64,000 nucleotides of DNA. Origin: Pseudomonas chlororaphis subsp. chlororaphis (lineage in GTDB: Bacteria; Pseudomonadota; Gammaproteobacteria; Pseudomonadales; Pseudomonadaceae). Positions within the stretch are counted from its first letter, which is position 1. Each line of letters opens with the position of its first letter. The notes beneath the pieces were generated by a model. That model had not been told where the DNA came from. It did no database searches and worked only from the letters and a program-made list of their open reading frames with translations. Location: positions 3,162,001-3,226,000 of the forward strand of contig NZ_CP027712.1 of assembly GCF_003945765.1 (NCBI RefSeq), given 5' to 3'. Below are positions 29,657-37,316 of this stretch, piece after piece. The position numbers were made by a program, and so were the translations under genes.

Positions 29657-29688
29657 GCGCGTCGAACGCCTGCCTGCTTCGCAGGTTC

Positions 29689-29825
29689 GCAGCCTTCGGC
29701 AGCGGCTACATCGATCGCGTTTTAGCCGACTCCCGTAGCCGCTGCCGAGCCTGCGAGGCTGCGTCCGGTCTGGGCGGCATTGCGACGCAGCGAGCGCAAA
29801 CCCCAAGCCCGCGATCTGCCTGGAT
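29689..29825. repeat. two half REP-like elements flanking a short spacer
   Basis: CGCAGCCTTCGGCAGCGGCTACA (split here only by description: right-arm type, ending at 29710) is followed by a left-arm type from CGTAGCCGCTGCCGAGCCTG. The latter matches the copy at 27226 for about 90 bases, so the mucR-like gene is bracketed by related repeats. Confidence 0.7.
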
Positions 29826-29941
29826 AGACACGCCGACCGGCGATCAGCCAGGGGGCGGATGACAGCCCCGAGAAGGTTTGCAACGCTCGCCGCAGGGTGT
29901 TTAATTGCTGGCGTTCAAAGATCAGCGAGGGAGTTGGCAGC

Positions 29942-30688
29942 ATGGACAAAGTCATCCTCATCACCGGTGGCGGTCGCGGTATTGGCGCGGCCACCGCGCT
30001 GCTGGCCGCGCAACAGGGCTATCGCATCTGCATCAACTACCAGGCCGACGAACAGGCGGCCTTCCAGGTGCTGGAGCAGGTGCGCGGCCTGGGCGCCCAG
30101 GCGATTGCCGTGCGGGCCGATGTCAGCATCGAGGACGAAGTGATCGCCCTCTACCAGCGGGTCGACGCCGAACTGGGGCGGGTCACCGCGCTGGTGAACA
30201 ACGCCGGGACCGTCGGGCAGAAGTCGCGGCTCGACGAAATGTCCGAATTCCGCATTCTCAAGATCATCAAGACCAACGTGCTCGGGCCGATCCTCTGCGC
30301 CAAGCACGCGGTGCTGCGCATGTCGCCAAGGCATGGCGGGCAGGGCGGCAGCATCGTCAATGTGTCCTCGGTCGCCGCCCGCCTGGGCGCGCCCGGCGAG
30401 TACATCGACTACGCCGCCTCCAAGGGGGCGCTGGACACCTTCACCATCGGCCTGTCCAAGGAAGTCGCCGGCGAAGGCATCCGCGTCAACGGCGTGCGCC
30501 CGGGCTACATCTACACCGACTTCCATGCCCTGAGCGGCGACGCCGACCGCGTCAGCAAGCTGGAATCCGCCATCCCCATGGGCCGCGGCGGCCGCCCGGA
30601 CGAAGTGGCGGAGGCGATCATCTGGCTGCTGTCGGACAAGGCCTCGTATTCCACTGGGACCTTTATCGACCTGGGCGGCGGCCGCTGA
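29942..30688 (+). CDS. SDR family oxidoreductase
   Basis: A 248-residue classical short-chain dehydrogenase. The cofactor motif TGGGRGIG (residues about 8-15), the structural NNAG, and the catalytic Ser-Tyr-Lys set (VNVSSVAARLG; YIDYAASKGA) are all present, as is the PG motif VRPGYIYTDF. The position after strand 2 (INYQADEQ) has no acidic residue typical of NAD preference, so NADP is more likely. It resembles YgfF-type and glucose-1-dehydrogenase-like proteins, but the substrate is unknown. The start ATG 29942 follows GAGGGAG. It stands alone and converges on the DUF1911 gene. Confidence 0.9.
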   Translation: MDKVILITGGGRGIGAATALLAAQQGYRICINYQADEQAAFQVLEQVRGLGAQAIAVRADVSIEDEVIALYQRVDAELGRVTALVNNAGTVGQKSRLDEMSEFRILKIIKTNVLGPILCAKHAVLRMSPRHGGQGGSIVNVSSVAARLGAPGEYIDYAASKGALDTFTIGLSKEVAGEGIRVNGVRPGYIYTDFHALSGDADRVSKLESAIPMGRGGRPDEVAEAIIWLLSDKASYSTGTFIDLGGGR

Positions 30689-30717
30689 CCGGGCGCTAGA
30701 GGCGGTCTTGCAGGCGC

Positions 30718-31503
30718 CTACCGGCCTGGAATCGGCGGCGGGCTGAAGCGGCGGGCGTACTCGAGCATGTCTCGAGGGAAGACCATGTGCCGCACGGCGC
30801 TGTCGTCGAGACCGTACAGGTAGGCGATGGCCGCCGCTTCGAACGCCCAATAACCAAAGTAACCGCCGTCCTCGTCGTCCAGGTGGCTGTCGTGCCAGGA
30901 GGCGTGCTCGAACGCCAGGTACCACTGGTTGCAATACTCCACCAGCAACTCGCGGGCCTCGTCCGGGTCATTGACATAGATGGCCTTGACCAGGGGCGTG
31001 TAGACCTCGTGGTTCCACTGGTCCACGTCCTCGCGGTCGGGCAGGTAGGCCTTGAGCAGGTCTTCGACCAGGGTGTCGTCACCTTTATAGCCGGCGCGGT
31101 CTTGCAGCAACGCCAGGCGTGGCAGCAGGTCGCCGCGTTGCAGCAGGATGCACAGGCCGATGACTTGCACGTACTCCTCGAAGTCGTGCGGGTAGTCATC
31201 GATGGCCAGGGGCGCGATGTCCGGCATCTCCTCATGCAGCGCCAGTTTGCGCTGATAGTCTTCGTAGGCCTCGATCACCCCGTCCAGGGCCTGGGCCAGT
31301 TGCTCCAGGGGCTCGCCGCCGGTGTAGCCCAGGATCAGGCGGTGCAGCCGTGCCTGCTGGACTTCCCAGGCCTTGAGGGAGGCTTCCTGAAGCGGGCTGT
31401 CGGCCATCATTGAGTGGCTCCGCCAGTGGGCTTCGACGCCCTCCAGGCTTTCGCGCTGCTGCTGGTACTGCTGGTGGCTGAGAAACACTTGTCTGCGGTT
31501 CAT
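30718..31503 (-). CDS. DUF1911 (PoNi-type) immunity protein
   Basis: A 261-residue soluble protein. The C-terminal domain carries the DUF1911 signature: a TPLVKAIYVNDPDEARELL helix pair, then GYFGYWAFEAAAIAYLYGL and a closing FPRDMLEYAR. The N-terminal half has a DUF1910-like helical region rich in Q and E. Proteins of this type neutralise PoNe, a family of PD-(D/E)xK DNases delivered by type VI secretion. It lies 14 bases after a T6SS trunk-like protein on the same strand, but no PoNe domain is encoded between them or nearby. It may be an orphan immunity gene protecting against toxins of neighbours. No signal peptide is seen, as expected for protection against a cytoplasmic nuclease. Confidence 0.82.
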   Translation of the reverse strand: MNRRQVFLSHQQYQQQRESLEGVEAHWRSHSMMADSPLQEASLKAWEVQQARLHRLILGYTGGEPLEQLAQALDGVIEAYEDYQRKLALHEEMPDIAPLAIDDYPHDFEEYVQVIGLCILLQRGDLLPRLALLQDRAGYKGDDTLVEDLLKAYLPDREDVDQWNHEVYTPLVKAIYVNDPDEARELLVEYCNQWYLAFEHASWHDSHLDDEDGGYFGYWAFEAAAIAYLYGLDDSAVRHMVFPRDMLEYARRFSPPPIPGR

Positions 31504-31517
31504 GTCGGGGCCTGGGC

Positions 31518-32573
31518 TCAGTAAACGGGAATCAGGGTGAAGGGCGCCTTGCGCTGGGAGGCTTCCAGTAGCAGGGTCGGCAGGTCCACCTCGCTCGGTT
31601 CCAGCTCAAGGGCTTCCAACTCTTCTTCCAGCTGCCGCAGATCGGCTGGCAGGGCGCGGATCGGCAGGCGCTGGTAGGGCCGCGGGTCTTCGCCGTAGTA
31701 CACCTGGGCCGGGCCGGGAGGAATGCCTTCCAGACGGGCGAAACCTTCTTCGTCCAGGCTGCCTTCGGCTTGCGAGCCGTCACTGAAGACGACCCGGTAG
31801 GCGGCGCCGGACACCGGTTCCAGGTTGGGGTAATGCAGGTTCAGCTCCAGCCAGTGGCCTTCGCCGGTGAGCGGTTCGAGGCCTTGGTTGATCGCCTGGG
31901 TGGTGCGGGCGGCGTCGCGGGATTCGGCCGGCAATGCGTCGCGGACGGCTGTCTTGCCCGGCTCGAGGGAAGACTGCGGCTTGGCCAGCAGGGCCGGGCC
32001 GCGACTGTGGGCGGCGGCCGAGTTGTTGCGCTGCACGGCGACCCAGGGCGCGATGCGGTTGCGCACCGACTCCATGAGAAATTCGCTGTGTTCCCGGGCT
32101 TCATCGAGGTTGTGGATCACCAGCCGCTGTTGCTGGGGTGTCAGGCCATTGAAGGTGGAGGAGGCGCGCACGGCACTGACGATCTCGGGCATTTCCTCGC
32201 TCAGGTGCCGCGGGTCCAGGCATTTTTCCAGCAACTGCTCGGGGCTGGTCTTCAGGCGACAGGCCAGCAGGGTATGGCGGATCAGGTCGAACAGGCTTTC
32301 GGCATGACGCTGGGGCGCGCGGTTGATCAGGCGCAGGATGACCTTCAACTCCTGGCCGGGGCCGGGGACCCAGCCGATCAGGGCCAGGGCCAGGTCGAAG
32401 AAGGCATCCTCCTCGTCCTTGGGATTGTTCACCGCGTCCAGCTCGAAGATCGCCTGTACACAGTCATAGGCGTTGAGCTCCTGGGCCAGCAGTGGCAGGC
32501 GCCCGCGCTGGATGGCCTTGGTCAGCTCGGCCTTGGCCTCTGGATAATCGTCGTAATACAGGTCTTCGACCAT
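31518..32573 (-). CDS. T6SS-associated trunk protein without recognisable toxin domain
   Basis: A 351-residue protein. Residues 1-185 form a helical domain (DAFFDLALALIGWVPGPGQE, then AESLFDLIRHTLLACRLKTS) that I know as the leading part of long pseudomonad type VI effectors (DUF6861-like, from memory). Residues 190-235 are a variable linker. Residues 240-310 are a small beta domain of carboxypeptidase-regulatory type (YRVVFSDGSQAEGSLDEEG, IPPGPAQVYYG), common in VgrG and T6SS cargo proteins as an adaptor. The protein then ends after a short tail (FTLIPVY) where other members continue into a nuclease or other toxin. With the immunity gene right downstream, a deleted toxin module is one explanation; an adaptor without toxin is another. 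Confidence 0.68.
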   Translation of the reverse strand: MVEDLYYDDYPEAKAELTKAIQRGRLPLLAQELNAYDCVQAIFELDAVNNPKDEEDAFFDLALALIGWVPGPGQELKVILRLINRAPQRHAESLFDLIRHTLLACRLKTSPEQLLEKCLDPRHLSEEMPEIVSAVRASSTFNGLTPQQQRLVIHNLDEAREHSEFLMESVRNRIAPWVAVQRNNSAAAHSRGPALLAKPQSSLEPGKTAVRDALPAESRDAARTTQAINQGLEPLTGEGHWLELNLHYPNLEPVSGAAYRVVFSDGSQAEGSLDEEGFARLEGIPPGPAQVYYGEDPRPYQRLPIRALPADLRQLEEELEALELEPSEVDLPTLLLEASQRKAPFTLIPVY

Positions 32574-32644
32574 GCCGCGTTCCTTCCCTGGAAAATTGGA
32601 GCGCGGATGCTGCAGCAATTGTGGTGCGGCAGCAAGGCCTCGGA

Positions 32645-34054
32645 TTAGAACGACCGCACGATCCTGCCCAGGGTTTCCATGGCCTGTTCCGCCGCTTCGT
32701 TCCACGGGCTGCCGTAGTTGAGGCGGATGCAGTTTCGAAAGCGCTGGGTCGGCGAGAAGATCGGTCCCGGGGCGATGCTGATGCCCTGGGCCAGGGCCAT
32801 CTGGAACAGCTTCAACGAATCCATCTGCGCCGGCAGCTCCAGCCACAGGAAGTAGCCGCCGGCCGGCTGGCTGACCCGGGTCTGCGCCGGGAAGTAGCGG
32901 GCGATGGCGGCGAGCATGGCGCTTTGCTGTTCTTCCAGGGCATAGCGCAGTTTGCGCAGGTGGCGGTCGTAGCCGCCGTGTTGCAGGTAGTCGGCGATGG
33001 CCGCCTGGGCCGGCATCGAGGCGCACAGCGAGGTCATCAGTTTCAGCCGTTCGATCTTCTGCGCGTAACGCCCGGCGGCGACCCAGCCGATGCGGTAACC
33101 CGGGGCCAGGCTCTTGGCGAACGAGCCGCAATGCATCACCAGGCCCTCGGTGTCGAAGGCCTTGGCCGGTTTCGGTGCCTGCTGGCCGTAATACAGCTCG
33201 GCGTAGACGTCGTCCTCGATCAGCGGCACCTGATGGCTGCGCAGCAACGCCACCAGTTCTTGCTTCTTCGCCTCGGGCATGGTCGCGCCCATGGGGTTCT
33301 GGAAGCTGGTCATGCACCAGCAGGCCTTGATCGGGTGCCGCTCCAGGGTCTGCGCCAGCACTCCCAGGTCGATGCCGTCCCGCGGGTGTACGGGGATTTC
33401 CACGGCCTTGAGTTTCAGGCGCTCCAGCACTTGCAGGCTGGCGTAGAAGGCCGGGGCCTCGATGGCCACCAGGTCGCCGGGTTCGGTCACTGCCTGCAGG
33501 CACAGGTTCAGGGCTTCCAGGGCGCCGTTGGTGATCAGCAGTTCTTCCATGGGCAGCATCAGCCCGCCGACCATGTAGCGCAGGGCAATCTGCCGGCGCA
33601 GCTGCGGGTTGCCCGGCGACATGTCGGTGACCACCACGCGCGGGTCCATCTCGCGGCTGGCGCTGGCCAGGGAGCGCGACAGGCGCTGCAGCGGGAACAG
33701 GGTCGGGCTGGGAAAGGCCGAGCCGAACGGCACGGTGGTCGGGTCCTTGATCGAGTCCAGCACCGAGAACACCAGTTCGCTGACATCGACTTCGGTGGAC
33801 TCGTTGACCTGGCTGCTGATCACCGGCTCCGAGAACGGGCTCGGCGCATGGGTGTTGACGAAGTAGCCGGAGCGCGGCCGGGCGCGGATCAGGCCGCGCC
33901 GTTCCAGCAGGTAATAGGCCTGGAACACCGTGGACGGACTGACCCCATAGGTCTGGCTGGCATAACGTACCGAAGGTACGCGCTGGCCGGGGCCGAGCAC
34001 CCCGGAGCGGATCAGTTCTGCGATGTCGTCGGCGAATTTTTCGTAGCGTTTCAT
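32645..34054 (-). CDS. mpaR: MocR-type GntR regulator with aminotransferase domain (MpaR-like)
   Basis: A 469-residue regulator. Residues 1-75 are a GntR winged helix-turn-helix (ADDIAELIRSGVLGPGQRVP, then GVSPSTVFQAYYLLERRGLI). Residues 110-469 are a fold-type I aminotransferase with the PLP lysine in CGSFAKSLAPGYRIGW and SFQNPMGATM. Such proteins bind PLP or an adduct and control nearby genes. The sequence length and the neighbouring ccoG match P. aeruginosa MpaR (PA4132), which lies in the cyanide-responsive cluster with ccoN4; the assignment rests on that context. The start MKRYEKF at 34054 avoids an unlikely 44-residue extension through a repeat. Confidence 0.82.
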   Translation of the reverse strand: MKRYEKFADDIAELIRSGVLGPGQRVPSVRYASQTYGVSPSTVFQAYYLLERRGLIRARPRSGYFVNTHAPSPFSEPVISSQVNESTEVDVSELVFSVLDSIKDPTTVPFGSAFPSPTLFPLQRLSRSLASASREMDPRVVVTDMSPGNPQLRRQIALRYMVGGLMLPMEELLITNGALEALNLCLQAVTEPGDLVAIEAPAFYASLQVLERLKLKAVEIPVHPRDGIDLGVLAQTLERHPIKACWCMTSFQNPMGATMPEAKKQELVALLRSHQVPLIEDDVYAELYYGQQAPKPAKAFDTEGLVMHCGSFAKSLAPGYRIGWVAAGRYAQKIERLKLMTSLCASMPAQAAIADYLQHGGYDRHLRKLRYALEEQQSAMLAAIARYFPAQTRVSQPAGGYFLWLELPAQMDSLKLFQMALAQGISIAPGPIFSPTQRFRNCIRLNYGSPWNEAAEQAMETLGRIVRSF

Positions 34055-34100
34055 GGGGCGGCTCGGGATAGGCGGTAATGGGGCCTGTGCTGGCGCCCCC

Positions 34101-34203
34101 TGTGCAGGCGCGAGGCTTGCCTGCGATGGGCCGCAAACCAGCAGCGTGTTCCAGCTGCTGGAGCGCGTCGCCCAAATCGCGGGCAAGCCTCGCTCCTACA
34201 GGG
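34101..34203. repeat. REP-like palindrome, GTAGGAGC family
   Basis: Arms CAGGCGCGAGGCTTGCCTGC and ATCGCGGGCAAGCCTCGCTCC plus TACAGG, in the gap between ccoG and the regulator gene. Confidence 0.75.
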
Positions 34204-34231
34204 GAGGCGAGGCGGCGCCCAGTCTAAGGGA

Positions 34232-35644
34232 TCAACGGTTCAAGGGCGCAACAAACCGGCTCTTGGCCACGCTGTAGATCTCTGGCTGGTCGGCGTCGAC
34301 CACCTTGAAGCTGAGTTCCTGGGAACTGCTCTGCGGCTGGTCGGCGATCATCGCCACCGACACCGGCAGGTCGACGATCTCGCCCGCGGCCAGGCTGACT
34401 TCGGTCTTGCCTTGCAGCTGGAAGCCGTCGCCGTCCTCCAGTTGCAGGCGGTAATCCTGGCGTTGCTGGGTCTTGTTGATGATCTTCAGGCTGTAGATGT
34501 TCTCGATCTGGCCCAGGCTGTTTTCGCGGAACAGGCCGCGGTCCTTGCTGACGTCCAGCGACACCATCGGTCGCTCCACCAGCGCCAGGGCCAGGGCGCC
34601 GATCATCACCAGCAGCACCGCGCTGTAGCCGATCAGGCGTGGGCGCAGCAGGTGGGTCTTGCCTCCTTGCAACTGGTGCTCCGAGGTGTAGCTGATCAGG
34701 CCCCGGGCATAGCCCATCTTGTCCATGATCGAATCGCAGGCGTCGATGCAGGCGGCGCAGCCGATGCATTCCATCTGCAGGCCGTCGCGGATGTCGATGC
34801 CGGTCGGGCAGACCTGCACGCACAGCTGGCAATCGATGCAGTCGCCGAGGCCGATATTGGCGGGTTTCACGCCACGCTTGCGCGGGCCGCGAATTTCGCC
34901 ACGGGCCGGGTCGTAGGAGATGGTCAGGGTGTCCTTGTCGAACATCACACTCTGGAACCGCGCATACGGGCACATGTGCATGCACACCGCCTCGCGCAGC
35001 CAGCCGGCGTTGAGGTAGGTGGCGCCGGTGAAGAACAGCACCCAGAACAGGCTGACCCCGCCGATCTGCAGGGTCAGCAGCTCCTCGGCCAGCGGCCGGA
35101 TCGGCGTGAAGTAACCGACGAAGGTCAGGCCGGTGAGCAGGCTGATGGCCAGCCACAGGCTGTGCTTGGCCGAACGGCGGATCAGCTTGTTCAGGTTCCA
35201 GGGCGCGGCCGCGAGCTTGATGCGCTGGTTGCGTTCACCCTCGGTGATCTTCTCGCACCACATGAACAGCCAGGTCCAGGAGCTCTGCGGGCAGGTGTAG
35301 CCGCACCAGACGCGGCCGGCGAACACGGTGATGGCGAACAGGCCGAAGGCGCAGATGATCAGCAACGCCGAGAGCAGGATGAAATCCTGCGGCCAGAAGG
35401 TGGCGCCGAAGATGTGGAACTTGCTTTCCGCCAGGTCCCAGAGCACCGCCTGGCGGCCGCCCCAGTTCAGCCACACGGTGCCGAAGAACAGCAGGAACAG
35501 GAAGCCCGCGCCGCTCATGCGCAGGGTACGGAACAGGCCGGTGAAACTGCGGGTGTGGATCAGGTTGTCGCTGGATTTGGCCTTCGTCTTTGGGCGCGCA
35601 GGCTCGAATGTTTCTACTAATCGGACGGGGATTCTTTCGCTCAT
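34232..35644 (-). CDS. ccoG: cbb3 oxidase maturation protein CcoG (RdxA family), paralogue beside mpaR
   Basis: A 470-residue membrane protein with five or so helices. It contains two ferredoxin-type 4Fe-4S motifs (CIDCQLCVQVCPTG and CIGCAACIDACDS), the RVWCGYTCPQSSW loop characteristic of CcoG/RdxA/FixG, and a C-terminal periplasmic IgG-like domain (SLKIINKTQQRQDYRLQLED). CcoG reduces Cu(II) for copper insertion into cbb3 oxidases. It precedes the MpaR-like gene on the same strand, 177 bases apart, and its partner oxidase subunit is probably the orphan CcoN at 10.4 kb. The start MSERIPV at 35644 is preferred over 35668. Confidence 0.92.
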   Translation of the reverse strand: MSERIPVRLVETFEPARPKTKAKSSDNLIHTRSFTGLFRTLRMSGAGFLFLLFFGTVWLNWGGRQAVLWDLAESKFHIFGATFWPQDFILLSALLIICAFGLFAITVFAGRVWCGYTCPQSSWTWLFMWCEKITEGERNQRIKLAAAPWNLNKLIRRSAKHSLWLAISLLTGLTFVGYFTPIRPLAEELLTLQIGGVSLFWVLFFTGATYLNAGWLREAVCMHMCPYARFQSVMFDKDTLTISYDPARGEIRGPRKRGVKPANIGLGDCIDCQLCVQVCPTGIDIRDGLQMECIGCAACIDACDSIMDKMGYARGLISYTSEHQLQGGKTHLLRPRLIGYSAVLLVMIGALALALVERPMVSLDVSKDRGLFRENSLGQIENIYSLKIINKTQQRQDYRLQLEDGDGFQLQGKTEVSLAAGEIVDLPVSVAMIADQPQSSSQELSFKVVDADQPEIYSVAKSRFVAPLNR

Positions 35645-35851
35645 GGTCGTTCGCTCATCAGCCTCCATCAGGCAGACGAACTATGCCCAGCGATCTGTTT
35701 GCATAACAGACTCAGGTATCGCAATAAAAAGCAGATCAGATGCCCGTCAGGCGCCGCCCTGCGACAACTTGCCATACCCGGCCAGGCGCCCGCTATCGGG
35801 CGCCGTCGGCGTCTGGCACAGGCCTGCGCCGGGCGCCGTGATGCAGATCAG

Positions 35852-36085
35852 TCAAATCACCGAATCACTGTTGCTGGCGCGCAGATGACGCCGGCCGTCG
35901 GTGGCGCCTGCTACGGTCAATGCGTCGGCTTCTGCTTCGGTGATGTAGATACGCCGGCCTTCGAGGTCGACCGCCGACATCGACCTGGCCGCGTCGGTGA
36001 TCACAGTCACGGCGCTGGCTGGCAGGCGGGCGTGAAGGTCTTCGGTGTCGAAATGGCAGATCCGGTTTTCGATGCGCAGGCTCAT
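35852..36085 (-). CDS. DUF3203 family protein
   Basis: A 77-residue protein: MSLRIENRICHFDTEDLHAR at the start, then SMSAVDLEGRRIYITEAEAD and the family ending GRRHLRASNSDSVI. DUF3203 proteins are small, nearly confined to Pseudomonas and of unknown function. No signal or membrane segment is seen. It lies between ccoG and the MgtC gene, divergent from the latter, with 193 bases between starts. A longer open frame upstream is not coding. Confidence 0.8.
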   Translation of the reverse strand: MSLRIENRICHFDTEDLHARLPASAVTVITDAARSMSAVDLEGRRIYITEAEADALTVAGATDGRRHLRASNSDSVI

Positions 36086-36278
36086 GGTCGAATCCTGTTG
36101 CGCGGTGGGTACGGTTTTTAGGGCCCGGCTGCCGTCCGGGGTTCTGCCCGACCGATCAATGGTCACCCGCTGGCGGATCGCACCTTTTGCCCGGCGTCGC
36201 TGTCCTTTGATTAAGGAGGGCTGCCTCGTTGTCCGCCCGCCAGCCAAACCTGAGAACCCGAACGGAAAGGACCTGCAC

Positions 36279-36785
36279 ATGAACGCCTGGTGGCATGAAG
36301 TCTGGGTCACCCTGCAAGCGGAGTTCGCTGATATCGGCGATGCCCGGCAACTCACCCAGATCACCGTACGCCTGCTGATCGCCGCGCTGCTGGGCGGCAT
36401 TCTCGGTTTTGAACGCGAGCACAAGGGCAAGGCCGCCGGGGTGCGCACCCACATGCTGGTGGCGCTGGGGGCGGCGCTGTTCGTGCTGGTGCCGCAGATG
36501 TCCGGCGCCCAGGCCGATGCCATGAGCCGGGTGGTGCAGGGGGTGATCGCCGGTATCGGTTTTCTCGGCGCGGGCACCATTCTCAAGGGTAAGCAGGACG
36601 AGGAAGGGCACGTCAAGGGCCTGACCACCGCGGCCGGGCTGTGGATGACCGCGGCGATCGGCGTCTCGGCGGGCGTCGGCCGCGAAGCCACGGCGGTGTT
36701 CAGCACCCTGCTGGCGCTGGCGGTCTTCAGCGTGATGCCCTGGATAGTGCGCAAGCTGGAAGGCGACGATGAACCGCCCGGATAA
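36279..36785 (+). CDS. MgtC/SapB family membrane protein
   Basis: A 168-residue inner-membrane protein with four to five helices. The MgtC signature is clear: RLLIAALLGGILGFEREHKG followed by AAGVRTHMLVALGAAL, then GVIAGIGFLGAGTIL and GLTTAAGLWMTAAIGV. It lacks the extra C-terminal cytoplasmic domain of Salmonella MgtC, like SapB-type members. Members are linked to magnesium limitation, acid stress and intracellular survival; P. aeruginosa MgtC acts in virulence. GGAAAGGA precedes the ATG. It appears to be a single gene. Confidence 0.9.
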   Translation: MNAWWHEVWVTLQAEFADIGDARQLTQITVRLLIAALLGGILGFEREHKGKAAGVRTHMLVALGAALFVLVPQMSGAQADAMSRVVQGVIAGIGFLGAGTILKGKQDEEGHVKGLTTAAGLWMTAAIGVSAGVGREATAVFSTLLALAVFSVMPWIVRKLEGDDEPPG

Positions 36786-36884
36786 ACGCCCTGAAGCGTC
36801 GCGGGCACACTCGCCGCCAGCAACGAAGGGATGCCCGCTGCCGGTTGGCGACGGCAGCGACGGGCAACCGATTGTCTACGCTTG

Positions 36885-37070
36885 TCATGGTTTGGGCGTA
36901 ATGCTGTGACCGCAAGCGATGACCGGTGCCGGATCGATCGGCGGCTCCTCCTTGGGTGGTGGGGTAGTTTCGGGTGGATCTTCCTCGGGCACCGGTTGCG
37001 GCTCGGTTGGCGGCAACGTCGGGTGGTCGATGTTCGGGTCGGGCGTTTCCGCCGGGATCGGGATACTCAT
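36885..37070 (-). CDS. small proline/glutamate-rich protein
   Basis: A 61-residue protein (MSIPIPAETPDPNIDHPTL, then many PP, EP and EE pairs, ending HSITPKP). About a third of residues are Pro and the chain is very acidic, so it is probably disordered. No signal or known domain. It is supported as a real gene by an excellent AAAGGAGG site 8 bases before ATG 37070; an ATG at 37076 is too close to that site. It is divergent from glgE across 246 bases, so it may share stress regulation with the glucan genes. Function is unknown. Confidence 0.65.
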   Translation of the reverse strand: MSIPIPAETPDPNIDHPTLPPTEPQPVPEEDPPETTPPPKEEPPIDPAPVIACGHSITPKP

Positions 37071-37316
37071 CGGCATGGCCTCCTTTGTGCTTGGTTTTGC
37101 ACAGTCTCCCAAGGTGGACCCTCGCCCCGGTGATTTGATTCCCGGCGCGAAGGGAGGCAAATCCGGGTGAACTTTCCCGGCCCTGGTGTCTCGGAACCTA
37201 AGTGCTTCGCTGATCCGCGCGGGTCGCCGCCGACCCTGGGGGCCGCTCCCAAGAGAGGGCCCGCGCCGGAATAGACCAGCAACAGAGCGTCCATGGGGCG
37301 TAAGGAGTGATGCTCG

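Noticed and set aside
32574..34175. Extension of the T6SS trunk protein frame through the mpaR-like gene
   Set aside because: The first 534 codons are an alternative-frame reading of the regulator; the trunk domain starts cleanly at ATG 32573.
37174..37200. AlgU-type promoter upstream of glgE
   Set aside because: GGAACC is present, but the spacing to a TCTGA-like element is too short.
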